64,000 bases of DNA, taken from Diploscapter coronatus. Its lineage: Eukaryota > Nematoda > Chromadorea > Rhabditida > Rhabditidae. The stretch is from contig OZ038423.1 of assembly GCA_964036155.1 (NCBI GenBank), positions 5,223,249 through 5,287,248 on the forward strand, written 5' to 3'. Every line of letters begins with the position of its first letter. The first letter of the stretch is position 1. Below the pieces are notes generated by a model. The model was not told the DNA's origin and did not search any database. It saw only the letters and a program-made list of their open reading frames with translations. This document shows, in pieces, positions 12,203-23,481 of this stretch. The position numbers and the translations under genes are program-made.

Positions 12203-14024
12203 ATGAACTCAAATTCTTCGTGCTATTACTTTGATCTCTGGACCGAGATCGCTTCGAAAGTGTATCCTTCAAATAATGTGATACATTTAGACCAAATAAT
12301 GAATCAGATCAGCCATGTTAGCTTGGTTCATACTGTGGAATACACGAGCACGACACTATCAATTGTGATCAACTCATTCCTCGTCTACATGATTACTTAT
12401 CACACGAAGAGAGATTTGGGAAGCTACAAATATCTTATGCTCGCCTTCGCCTGTTTTGGTAGAATTCTTTATCATTTTAAAAAAAAATAAGTAAATTATA
12501 GGCATCTACTATGGTCTACTTGAAATGATAATATTGCCGGTGAGTTCAGATCGTTTACATTTTTTAAATTTGATATTTTAGGGTATGCATACTTATAGGA
12601 ATGCCTTCGCTGTTTACTGTACCTCATTTCTTGCTCACGATCAATTTTGGTCCTACAATTTGATAGTTCTATACTGTGGTGAGTATTTTTGTGTCTATCA
12701 AGATGACATTCAAATTACAGGCACTTATTCGATGTCGTTATCGCTGCTAACAATCCATTTCATTTATAGATACATCACTCTGGTTAAGTAAGTTCTTCGA
12801 AAATTGGTATTTCTTGCAAATGTTTCATTACAAGCAGCAAGACAATAGTTAATTTTGCGTAAAATCATCATGCTTATTCTTTAGATGGAAAGCCAATCTG
12901 TGTTCATTTTAAAGTCGATCTTGAGTCATTTCGAGAATAGAATATTGAAAGTAGAATAGTTTAATATTTGAAACATCATAAAATTATTTCATGCATCATT
13001 TACTGTACCTCTTCACATATCCGTACGGGTTCATCTGGTTCGGAATGTTCATCGGCTTTGCAGTCGATTGGATGGGCACAGTCTATTTGTGGGCCGGAGC
13101 CGATCCAGAGTCTAATGACTATTTGAGAGAGTAATTGAAGACTCGGGAAAATTATCTTCCTAATGTTTCAGGTCATTTTTGGATCACTACAATGATACGA
13201 TTGACAACATACCGTGGGTCGGCATGCTTTATTATGTACGTCATATTATTTTTAGAGTGTTGGGGCTAATCTCCCAAAAGTTTCGAAAAGGCTAAACCTA
13301 TAACTTGTTATTACTTGAACTTTCATCGTCTGTTTTCATGAAATTATTATAGACTGATCATCCAGATGGTTCCTACAGCCTCCGGTGGAAAGCCTTTCTC
13401 TCTGCGATGAACCTTGTCTCCATCAACTGTGGATCTCTCTGTGCCATGCTCTATTTCGGCTATTCAATCGTGAAGGTTTTAAAAGATCCGAATTTCGGAA
13501 TGAGCAAGAAGTCGAAGAGGATGCAAGTGCAGCTATTCAAAGTTCTTGCAATACAAGTTTGCTGCTTGCTTGAAAGAGATGTTTTCACGAAGATATTCTA
13601 GACGATCATTCCCTGTTGCTGCAATTACACGCCAGTCGGAATGTTGTTCATTTGCCCATTACTCGGAATAGATTTGGGAGAGTATACAAATGGTATCAGA
13701 GAATCCAAAACACCATTGTTATCCAACTAATGTTTTGTTTAGGAATAGCTCTTCTTGTGTCCCTGTATCCATTTCTGGATCCCATAGTCGTTCTATGTCT
13801 AGGTTAGTTTATTCGTTACCCAATAAACTATGAAAAATATTTCAGTATCTGACTATCGTCATGCCATCATGAAACGACTATGCAGAAGACGACGCCGCTT
13901 GTCAACATCAACCAATCCCAACTGTGTCAATTATGTCTATGACACGGCTTTCTCAACGACCAGAAGACAGACCATGAACATGATTCAACAAAATGCGTAC
14001 ATATCCTCCACAGTAAAAATATAA
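12203..14024 (+). CDS. Str-type seven-transmembrane chemoreceptor (possibly disabled)
   Basis: Ten exons: 12203-12458, 12502-12539, 12582-12678, 12721-12787, 12993-13130, 13172-13235, 13353-13556, 13602-13692, 13743-13802, 13846-14024, about 397 residues. Family marks are the N-terminal TM pair with INSFLVYMITYHTKRDLGSYK, LLTIHFIYRYITL after TM3, CCCNYTPVGMLFICPLLGIDLG in TM6, and LYPFLDPIVVLCLVSDYRHAI at TM7, a pattern of the Str/Srj/Srd superfamily of worm odorant receptors in ciliary neurons. All junctions are ordinary except the intron before exon 5. There an in-frame stop (12979-12981) lies just upstream of the exon, and no AG occurs between it and the conserved LYLFTYPYGF segment. The expected TTTCAG reads TTTCAT. 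The gene may be a recent pseudogene, a non-canonically spliced gene, or carry a sequencing error here. Confidence 0.78.
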
Positions 14025-14177
14025 TCAGGAATTTAAAATCGGGTCAAAATATTACCAAGACGAAAAATAAGAAATTTTGCATTACTTTCTTCATGCTTTT
14101 AGGAAAGCAAATCATGCATCACTTTTATTCCAAATTGATTATTGCTAATTCGAAGTTAATAAAAATCAAAACTAATA

Positions 14178-15321
14178 TCATCTCCTACAGCAGCGGGCAA
14201 TGTACTTTCCCATCACACATTCGGACTTCTCGGGGCAAAATCTTAAACCAATCTTCTAATGCAAGATTTCAAATCAATAACTTTACTTGTGATCACAGCT
14301 GGCCCCTCGAAGAATATCGCCTCCGAACCAGAGTTTTTGCTCGACGATTTTGCCTCCATTCGGGCAAATCATCGAGTTGAATTCAGCCTCCCATTCCTCT
14401 GAATAAAAACTTCAATTAGAGAAGGCACATTTTGATTCATGTCAATGCCAAACTTTTACACGAGAAAATTTTCTAAGTGCGACTTTCAGAAAGACAAAAC
14501 ACGACAAAGTATGACGTTATAGAAAATACAGCTTGCTCATTACAGAAATTTTTAGTTGATTCTAAAAAGACTACTTGAAAAATGTAATACCATCAGAAAT
14601 AATGCAAAATGGTATGATAAAATCTCAATTCTAGCAAGCTGGATTTTTCAACACTACAAAACGATGAAACTAATTCTTCAAAGTTGTCACTAGGATAACT
14701 AATGCTGACATACTCTGCACGTGATGGTTGCAACAATAGTCAGTGTTTCGATTTCCAAGGAAACATTTGCTTCCGCGAGGGCATTGCCTATCAGCACTTG
14801 GGCCTCCGCTGCATCGTCCCATTATTGGTGAATTCGCAGGGCAGATGAATTTATCAGCTAAAGAACATCATCTAGAAAATTCAGCTTACAAAAATATCAT
14901 ACTCGGCTTGCAGGTTGCATAACAAGAGCTCTCATCGCCGAAGGAGTTTCTATTTCCACCGCAGCCTTCGAAAGAAAATGGGAAGCACATTTGCAGCCTT
15001 TGATCAAAGTGATACTGAAAAACTGATTTATAGAAAAATTCCATGATAGGACAAATAATACAAATCTTTCTTGCTCCACATTTTCTTCAAAATCTCTCAG
15101 TTGATTATGACTAAAAGTTTCATGTAAATAGATTTTAAACAAAATTAACGACATAAAAATGTGGAATGCATAAATATAAATAACCAAAAAAGTATACTCA
15201 CCCTGAGTCCAGGTTTGGCTCCTGCGCATCTGTCGTGGCCTCTTTCAACAGGCAATCGGCAAGCATCCTGGGAGCTAACAAAATACGAAGCCGAAACGAA
15301 AATGAAAAGTTTCAAAAGCAT
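14178..15321 (-). CDS. Secreted Kunitz/lustrin-like cysteine-rich protein, copy A
   Basis: Five exons on the minus strand: 15202-15321, 14903-15014, 14714-14857, 14287-14398, 14178-14241. The chosen ATG begins MLLKLFIFVSASYFVSSQD, a signal peptide. A Kunitz-type domain follows (C..LPVERG..RC..., YHFDQRLQMCFPFSFEGCGG, final C..TCKP). Next is a six-cysteine segment (ICPANSP...GRCSGG...QCPRGSKC...DYCCN) like the lustrin/WR1 cysteine-rich repeat of nematode secreted proteins, then a third domain (EWEAEFNSMICPNGG...SCDHKFCPEKSEC...IARCCRR). About 183 residues. Such proteins are usually extracellular, some acting as protease inhibitors; inhibition is inferred from the Kunitz fold only. Exon lengths nearly equal those of the neighbouring paralogue at 16026-16780, which shows a tandem duplication. 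The 3' end lies about 150 bp from the end of the convergent chemoreceptor gene. Confidence 0.85.
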
Positions 15322-16025
15322 TGCGAAACTAAGCAAGTCGAAATAACAAAGTCAATACCAGATTCTGTAGAAGGTAGCAATTCAAAGTAGAAACGACGAT
15401 GGGAAGCGAGTGAAAGATAGAAGTGATAGTGAGTGGTAAACGAAGGCTATAAAGTTGGGTTTCTCTCTCCGACTTTGGTAAAACCGTTTCAGATCAGCAC
15501 GCCCAACTAGCGACTTTTTCTGACTTTTAATGACTATAAAAAAGTCTACTGGTTGTCCAACTTTTCCCAAATACTTCCTTATGTAGGATAGAGTTTCATA
15601 CCGTAAAAGTTAAGCTACTCAACAAATGTTCTTTTGTTCTTTTGTACACATGTAACGACAATTGGATTAAAGCCAAATATTCGAAACTAATAATGTTGTT
15701 GAACGTCGATCATGTTTTCCTTCTTTATCTAACGTTTATTAGGTGTGACCGATTTTCAATGTCGGTGTCCTTGTTTATCTAAAACTAATTCGGTACGAAG
15801 ACTAATCGACCATGCAAAACCGAAATTAGTTTTTACATCGGTTCCACTACAAATTTATCCCAATAAAAATCAAGTTTACTAGTCGTTCGTTCAGTAAGTA
15901 GTTTTCCGATATCGCGTTATAATCTTTCATCATTGCAAACATGAACAGAACGTTCTCGAAATCAAATAATGAATAATCTTATAAAAATCATTTTATTGAC
16001 CCGACAATAAAACTATAAAGAGGAG
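15322..16025. other. Spacer between the two Kunitz genes
   Basis: About 700 bp without a gene. Because both paralogues read leftwards, this is the promoter side of copy A and the 3' side of copy B. No element can be named with confidence. Confidence 0.6.
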
Positions 16026-16780
16026 TTATTTCTTCCTGCAGCAACGAGCGATGTATGTTCCCTGAACGCACTCGCTGTCGTCTGGGCAGAACCTGAAAAA
16101 TGCATCTTTTCGAGTATCAATTGAATAGACAGACTTGTGATCACAGTGCGAGCCGCGCAGAACATCATCTCCATACCAGAACTTCTCTTCGACAATTTTG
16201 CCTCCATTCTCGCACTCCTTTGAGTTGTATTCATGCTCCCATTCCTCTGAAAAATATTGGTTCGCGAAAAGCACTCATCTTGGTATTCAATATTATGCGA
16301 CTAAAATGAAGCCTCTAACTTGCAATTGTTGAATTGCAGCAGTAGTCGAGCATTCCTCCCGGAGTGCAGGTTGTTCCTTCTGGACACTGCTTATCGGCAT
16401 CAGGGCCTCGATGGCAAGTGCCTTTACTCTCCGAGTTCGCAGGACACGAGAACTGATCAGCTCAAATATCAGAATTGCTCATAAAGTTTTTAGTGAAAAC
16501 TTACCAGGTCGACATCCATTGTAGCACAAAGATTCCGCCTCGAAATTGTTTTCGTTGCCATCACAGCCTTCGTATGAAAAGGGGAAGCACATGTTCAGTT
16601 TGGATTCAAAATGGTACTGAATTATTTCAATATCACACGAAATTTTCTAAAGGTTCTTACCCTCGTCGATTTTTTCGCCTTATCACACTTGTTGTTTCCT
16701 CTATCGACAGGGAGATTGCAAAAATCCTGACTGGCAATCAAATTTATCAAGATGGAAAATACCAAATACTTTAGAAACAT
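16026..16780 (-). CDS. Secreted Kunitz/lustrin-like cysteine-rich protein, copy B
   Basis: Five exons: 16661-16780, 16505-16616, 16320-16460, 16135-16246, 16026-16092, in phase, about 183 residues. Residues 1-18 (MFLKYLVFSILINLIASQ) form a signal peptide. The Kunitz-type domain (FCNLPVDRG...KC, YHFESKLNMCFPFSYEGCDG, LCYNGC) is followed by a lustrin-like segment (SCPANSESKGTC...DKQCPEGTTC...DYCCN) and a third domain (EWEHEYNSKECENGG...HCDHKFCPDDSEC...IARCCRKK). It is a clear paralogue of the gene at 14178-15321: exon lengths match (120/112/141/112/67 against 120/112/144/112/64) and all introns share phase. The product is presumably extracellular; its target is unknown. Confidence 0.87.
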
Positions 16781-19454
16781 CCTAAAATAGGTTATTGGTA
16801 AAGGATGATAGCTTCTCTAATTGTAAAACACGTGGAAAATGAATAATTACAAAGTCATCATCAAGATAATCGCAAGGTTTACGAAGCAGATAGCAATGAT
16901 TTTTTGAAGGTGAAAGGATAAAGTTTACTTATTAAAACTAGAAAGCTACGCAATGTAGTAAAATACGAGAAATTAATAATTGAAACAAAGCGAAAAGCGA
17001 GGTCGAAATGGTCGATTCATTCAGAGGAGATGGTAGTTTTGATAAGCGCGGGTCAATAAATACGAGAATAGAGGCCTGAGGTAGCAGAAGTTTTCGTCAT
17101 CGATTTCGATTTGAATTGGCGAGAAACCATTCTGAAACGGAGACGCTTCTCGCCAAATGTTATGCCTTTCGACCATAACTTACATTTTCTGACGCTGTAA
17201 AGAAGTTTTTGCATGACTAGTTTGCCGACTTCACGTGCTGTCGATGTAATCCCACACAGCGTTCTGTAGTTATGCAAAGAATACATTACATTCCGATTTG
17301 TTATAATGTCGGATGTGGTTTATCGTGCAAAAGTGTAGTTGACAAGAAATTATAGCGATTTCCAATGGGTATCTTTAGTAAAATCACGCTTCTTCTACAA
17401 ATTATATGAAAGAACTAATCACGAATGAAATTTGACGTGACCTAAACATTATTACGCTCATTTACTGAATCTGATAAATATTCAAGTGTAAAAAACTATT
17501 AAACATGATATTTGATGATGCAAACCATTTAAACTTGTGCATCTTTACTAATTTTTTCTTTAAACAAAATTTACAAATTTGTAAAACTTTTTTCGATGAT
17601 AAAAGTACCAGTTGTATTTGTTATTGATGAGGTCAAGTATAGGCTATTTACTTGCATAGAGATGCACAGCATGGGCACTTCCGGTCAGAGTTAGAGATGA
17701 AGAGAGAGATTGTATGAATGTGGAAAGAGAAAGATATGGTCAGAGATGTAGAGGAATAGCGAAATCAAAGGAAGGAATACTTGCGATTCGAGTGCCTGCA
17801 AATGCCAATAATCCGATCAACCGATCTGATCAGGTAGAGGCAGAAGTATTGAGATGAGAACGGAAAAGGGAGAGCGAAGAAAAGCTGCAAGTGCTCTTCA
17901 GCCAAGTTTTGATGAGTCAAAGTTGTCTGATTGTAAGCTACTGTAAGCATTTCCGGTTTGTTATTCATTTCTTCCCTTTATTTCTGTGTTATTTTAGGTA
18001 AAAAATTAGGCGGTATTTAGAAATGTTTTGGTGTGCGTTATGTACTTTTCAGTAATATGTGCGAAATTTTCACGTCATTTTAAAGGCGATTGTTCATATT
18101 CCCTAATGATACTATGTTTTTTGGTTGATCAAGTAAGTTTCCAAAATATACAATTTATCATTATTTTAATTGATGATGAGTATTTGATTGAAAGAGTAAA
18201 CAAGATGAACAATAACAGGCCCTATGTTGTGGCAGTTGCAGAGACAGCGATCCTGCAGTTCTTTCTGCTTTCCTCAATTCAACAGTGCAAACAAAAAGCT
18301 TCTGCCTTCTTCTACTTTCCATTTTCTCCCACAAAATCGTCCTTTCCTTTTCCTGTTTCCCAATTTCGCACTCAAAATCAAATCAAATCGTGCAATGTTT
18401 CAATTGCTCGAGATCGGCGAAATATCGATTTCCTTGAAATTATCATTTAATCTCTTGATTCGTTGACTTTTCACGAATAGATGCTCCAATGAGCGGCGAT
18501 GAGTGGTCAACCTGCTATTCTGAGTTTACTTTGAAAATGATCGCAATTAAAATTATTGCAGCGTTTGAAGGTGTTGCGTATAAAAAATGAAGATAAGATG
18601 CTCGCATTTTGATACAACTTGCATTTCCCCATATTGAATCATCTTTTCTAGAAATCCCTTGTAGAATATGCACTGCACCACAAAACATCCATGATGAGAA
18701 GTAATTGCTGCCAACCTATTTTGACACTCCCCTCGTTTAAGGACAGTCCCATGTGCAACTCCTCGTCTCTATCATCTACCTGTCTCTCCATCTCTCATCT
18801 TTTCCATTCCCTTTGTCCCTCTACACTTTCCATTCCATCGCTCTTCCCATCCTTTTTTCAGTCGGTCGAATCATCGCATTCTACCCATTTTCCTCTTATT
18901 TTCCATACCGCAGTCCGCAGTTCACGTGCCTCAACCAAGGTATTTTCCCATTTCGAATTTCTCGTTCGAAATCAAATTGAAATCGATCTTAATTGTTTGT
19001 CGCGTTAACGTTGATTGAATGGCAATTGGTTGAATTTTGAAATACAAATTCATATTTTTTCTAACAAATAAATAGTGTTACAATCGACAAAATTTGAAAA
19101 CGTTTTCGACGCATGTATCCTAAGAGCTTTTCAATTTTATTATCTTAAGAATCCAACAGTTATCCGTTCTCGACCTCGATCGATTTCGTTCTTCTGTTGA
19201 CCTTTGTGAACTTGTCCTATTCATCAAGTAAAACCGAGGTTGGCAGACTGTCAATATTGGGATCGTTGCATCCATTGCTCATCCTTGCATCTCTCATACT
19301 CAATCAATTTTCCACTCACTTCACCAAAATATTTAACTCTCAATTTGAATCGTATAAATCGAAACCTGAATTCATTCATTTTTTTTCTTCGAAATACGAA
19401 TATTATTCGTTTATTAAGTAAGCAATAAAAATAATTTCAGATCCAAAATCAAAG
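16781..19454. other. No gene recognised
   Basis: About 2.7 kb between the divergent Kunitz copy B and innexin genes. It contains CT-rich blocks (about 18740-18950) whose open frames are low-complexity Ser/Phe/Leu and not credible as protein. A GC-richer patch at 17040-17290 is open on the minus strand but shows no family pattern. It probably contains the promoters of both flanking genes. Confidence 0.5.
19430..19440 (+). promoter_or_regulatory. Candidate splice or trans-splice acceptor before the innexin start
   Basis: AATAATTTCAG ends 14 bases before the innexin ATG at 19455. In nematodes this layout is typical for a spliced-leader acceptor; it could equally close an intron in the 5' untranslated region. 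Confidence 0.45.
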
Positions 19455-21916
19455 ATGGTAATGATTGAAACATTTTTGGGTATGGCGAAGTACCTCTCTT
19501 CGCGAGGGGACGACGACTGGGCTGATAGGCTGCATTACTTAATTACTCCTAATTTATTACTAGGTCAGAGAGAAGATAACAAATTATTAGTCATCAAGAC
19601 GTTTAGCATTTGCTGTACTGATATCGTGGAAACAATTTGGAGGTCATCCGATAGAATGTAAGAGAATTCTTGTATTCATGAAGTTCGCTCAATTTCAGGC
19701 ATGTTTCCATCGAAATTTCCAGGAAGCTGGGAACAGTATGCCGAACATTACTGCTGGTAAAATAGTTCAGAAAATGGATTTTTGAAAATTTTCGAAACTA
19801 GGTCCCAGGATACCTATTTCGTCGAACCAGATAAGCACGTCGAGTTGATTTCTGATACCAAACGGTATGTCGACTTTTAGCTTCATGTATAATAGGAATT
19901 ATAATTCCCAGATACACGGCCGAACGAGCCCTATCGTATTATCAGTGGGTTCCTTTTCTGCTGATCCTCCAAGCGGCCTTCTTCCGAGCTCCGTCATTCA
20001 TCTGGCAATATTTCTCCAATCATTCAGGTTTTCAAAGCCTACGGTGGGTTTCTTATGAATCATTACTAAGGACTCCGAATCCATGAAGTCGTTGCTAAAG
20101 CGGAAGATTCTTCGAATTTGGAAGAAGAAGTTCGTACCAAGAATATTCAAATTCTGACAGAACACCTCACAAATGCGCTGAGATTCAAACGAAGATTGAT
20201 GAAGAAGAGGGTAAGCTTTCTTGAGATTTAGCATGTATTTATAGAATATCAGCCTTAACAGATAAGCAATTAGGTAGTTGTCCACAAAACTTGCACCTGC
20301 CTGAATTATCAATACTCCGCCGGATTCATGACGACAATCTACATCTTCACGAAATTGGTCTACTTGCTCAACGTTGTCGTTCAATTCTACTTCATCAACG
20401 TGTAAGATTAATTGATACAAAAAATATTTTCCAATTTTTTCTTCAGCTTCCTTAAAACAGACCGATACCAGTGGCACGGCTTCGGAGTAATCTACGACAT
20501 GCTGAATGGAGTGCAGTGGGAGCAAAGTGGTATGTTCCCCAGAGCTGTTGTTTGCGATTTCGAGGTAACTTTGTTTTCAATTGTTTCATCGAGAATCCCA
20601 ACAAATTTTCGATATTATGACAAGACTTGCTGAGAGGTAGCTTGTGATATTATCTAGAAATATTTGGATCTACTGTATCCAGTGTTTCAGAATAATACGT
20701 GATCTTCGGATGATCTTTCCAATTATTCAACAGTAAAGTGCAGCTTTCATTCAAATTTCAGGTTCGCCAAGTAGCCAATATCCAGAAATATTCCGTTCAA
20801 TGCGTCTTAGTAGTCAATATTTTCAATGAGAAAATTGCGTTTTTCTGCTGGTTCTGGTAAGCAAGAAAACTATTTTCATGATGACAGCCTAACATTTAGG
20901 TACTTAGTCATCCTTGTCGGAATGCTTTTCTCGTTGATTAACTGGTTCATTTTGATGACTCTTCCCTGCTTCTCTAGATGGTTCATCTCTCAACATCTCG
21001 AACTCAGCAATTATGAAGCATTCAATCCAAATTCTCAAAGTAAGTTATGAATAGTGAACATAGTTGATCATACAAAAATGAATATCTTGAAAACCGAAAG
21101 GACAACCAAAAGCGATTTTTTTAAAAGTAATAACCTAATTTCAACTTCTACTCCTCCTTGGATAGATGATATGAGTTCACTCGCAACTTTTCAAAGTTCA
21201 ACCATCAACAAATAAATTATAAACATTTTCAGGGTCGAAGAAAGACGTGAGGAAATTTGTTCACAACTATCTGCATCGAGACGGCATTTTCGTGCTACGA
21301 ATGGTCAGTTCTCACGCTGGAGTCTTATTCGCAACTGATCTGGTGGAAGCCTTGTGGAAGGAGTACTACAGAATCGAAAACAATGTAAGTCCTCGGAATA
21401 TCGTCCTCAATCAAGAGCAGCATTCTAGGCCCTTCCTCCCTCGACATCTCCGAAATTGAGCACTGCTTCTGGATTGAAGGGATCAAATGGTGATTTGCGG
21501 AAGAGAACAAAGCAGAGCCTTCTTGACATTCTGGAATCTGGCAGTTATGAAGGACATCTTCTGCCGAAGAAGGATTCAGGTATTCGTTATATTTTCTTCA
21601 ACTATTTCATTCGAATGCAATCTGAATGAGTGTGAGCACGAAGTTGGTAAAAGACCTTCCAGTCCAATCCTCAAGAAGAATAGCTGTCGTGAAACCGATA
21701 TGAAGTGAAGTGAAGCTCGGTTATAAATATCGAGTTTCTGAGGTCGAATCAATTTTCCGGAGGCTTCCAGTAATACACAATTTCAAAACTAGACAACTCC
21801 AGAGAGCGTGCTCGAAATCTCAATTTGCAGATGCAGAATCTTCCAGCAGCAGCTCTTCTTCGAGCAAAGATAGTGAACATCCGACTGATAAGGCCAACAA
21901 AGTCGACGATGATTGA
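19455..21916 (+). CDS. Innexin (gap-junction channel protein)
   Basis: Fourteen exons: 19455-19563, 19607-19657, 19699-19756, 19802-19864, 19912-20027, 20071-20210, 20274-20401, 20447-20564, 20762-20856, 20900-21039, 21233-21384, 21429-21579, and less surely 21644-21704 and 21763-21916, about 511 residues. Hallmarks are DDDWADRLHYLITPNLLL into TM1, the first outer loop with paired cysteines ([23 protein letters not shown]), the universal innexin motif YYQWVPFLLILQA in TM2, the second loop FPRAVVCDFEVRQV...YSVQCVLVVNIFNEK, and TM4 LVGMLFSLINWFILM. Innexins assemble as hexamers or octamers in the plasma membrane and join cells electrically and metabolically. The tail is Ser-rich and ends KANKVDDD; its last two exons are tentative. 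The gene converges on the ML-domain gene downstream. The paralogue type (unc-7, unc-9 and so on) cannot be assigned by eye. Confidence 0.9.
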
Positions 21917-22541
21917 TCACCAGCTGATAAGTTATCTATTCTGTTTTTCAGTTATTTATATTTTTGAATTCATGTTGTAGCTTTAGCATAGTTAGTTCGT
22001 TATCAAAACTAGTGATAATCAGATAATTCTGTACCTTGTTTACCATTTTGAGATTCAATCATTCATGTCGAAAGTTGTAAAAAAATGAAAATCGCAGTTT
22101 ACAAAGATGCAGAGAAGAAAAACTTACGACCATATTTTCCATTCGAATTGCATCTTCGTAGCCCTTATTAAATTCTACCGTTCACCTCAAAGAAATTCAG
22201 AGCATTGAAATTTTACTGATTCACTTTGATCTCTTCCGGGTCACCAAAACAAGAAAACGAGCCTTGCATAATGTTAGCTACCAAAAATTTTATTGCAATT
22301 CTGTGCATAATAATGGCATCATCATTCAAACAAATTTATACATGTACAAATTGTTGAAATCGAATGAAATGAATGAACAATAAATAATGCGTACCAGTAT
22401 GAAATGTATATGAGTTCATTAAGCATGTTTGTGAGCAAACTAAAGACGATATTCAAAGAGGTTGACAGAAACTTTCAGACTTTCACATGAATACCGTCTT
22501 TTTCCTCTCATTACAATTTACTTTTCGATAATTTTCAGTAT
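21917..22541. other. Spacer between convergent genes
   Basis: About 620 bp holding the 3' ends of the innexin (plus) and ML-domain (minus) genes. It is AT-rich, with no open frame worth reporting. Confidence 0.6.
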
Positions 22542-23481
22542 TTAGCTGAGTTCAACTTGGGCCATGACGCAAGCGATTTCTTCGTGTTTGGTGTTTCCAG
22601 AATTATAGTTGTACATTCGAATTTCAAGTTGATAAGGCTTCTGAAATAGTCATGAAAACAGTTGTCATCTTTTGGAAATCTTACGTAAGCAGCCAGAACA
22701 TTAATGATAGCAGAGAACTGCGACAAGTCCAGGGGCAGGATCAGATACAGAGGTCCGCTTGTGAGAGGACAGTTGTGGGCGAAGTCGCATCCATCAATAT
22801 TGTTCCTGAAGTTTCCTTGATTACAGATTCATCATTCATTTCTCACAGTAATCCGAAAGTAGGAACATCAGCCCAGACGCACTCGTCTTTGGAGTAGTAG
22901 GTTGTTTCGTACTGGTAGATCTTGACCTTCACATGGTTGTCATCGATCTAAATGTGAAAATGGATTGAAGTTTCGAATAGACAAACACTTTGTTATGAAA
23001 AAGAAAGCTTTTCGAAGACGAATGCCTAATGAGTGAGTTAGCGCAATTTTACTCCTCTCTGCTCACTTCCATTTCCAAAGAACAATTTATTTCACGTCTC
23101 AAATACCTGCTGTCCATGATTGTAAGTGGTCAAGTTGAGGATGAACTCCTGTTTTGGGTCGATCGGGTAGATCGGGTTGCTGTTCTTGTCCGTCACTTGG
23201 ATGTCGGTAATTGTGAATTGCTCATCTATAAAATGAAATCCTCGATAGAAAACTGTTTTCTAAAAGTCTTACTATCAGCGCACATGTACGAATAGATAGT
23301 TTTATCAGTGCCGTTCGGGAAAGGACATGATCTGAAAATTATGCTGAACGCATGAACACAGTTCAACATTAGCTTACCCATTAGGGAGGGGTTTGTCTCC
23401 GAATTTGGCCGGCGGGGCGAGTGGATTTGCAATGACTAGACCGAATGCCAAAACTGCGACAAGTGATAGATAGTACAGCAT
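22542..23481 (-). CDS. Secreted ML-domain (MD-2/NPC2-like) lipid-binding protein
   Basis: Six exons: 23378-23481, 23273-23331, 23107-23225, 22847-22947, 22685-22805, 22542-22640, in phase, 200 residues. A signal peptide (MLYYLSLVAVLAFGLVIA) is followed by the ML fold pattern: SCPFPNGTDKTIYSYMC, a beta-rich segment FTITDIQVTDKNSNPI, then DGCDFAHNCPLTSGPLYLILPL with its cysteine pair and final YQLEIRMYNYN. ML proteins bind single lipids in a hydrophobic cup; NPC2 carries sterol in lysosomes, while many worm paralogues are secreted. The ligand here is unknown. The 3' end faces the innexin gene. Confidence 0.8.

Noticed and set aside
18691..19008. Open frame of 105 codons on the plus strand in a CT-rich block
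   Set aside because: The translation is mostly Ser/Phe/Leu/Pro from a pyrimidine tract, overlaps another frame with similar quality, and has no splice or family pattern.
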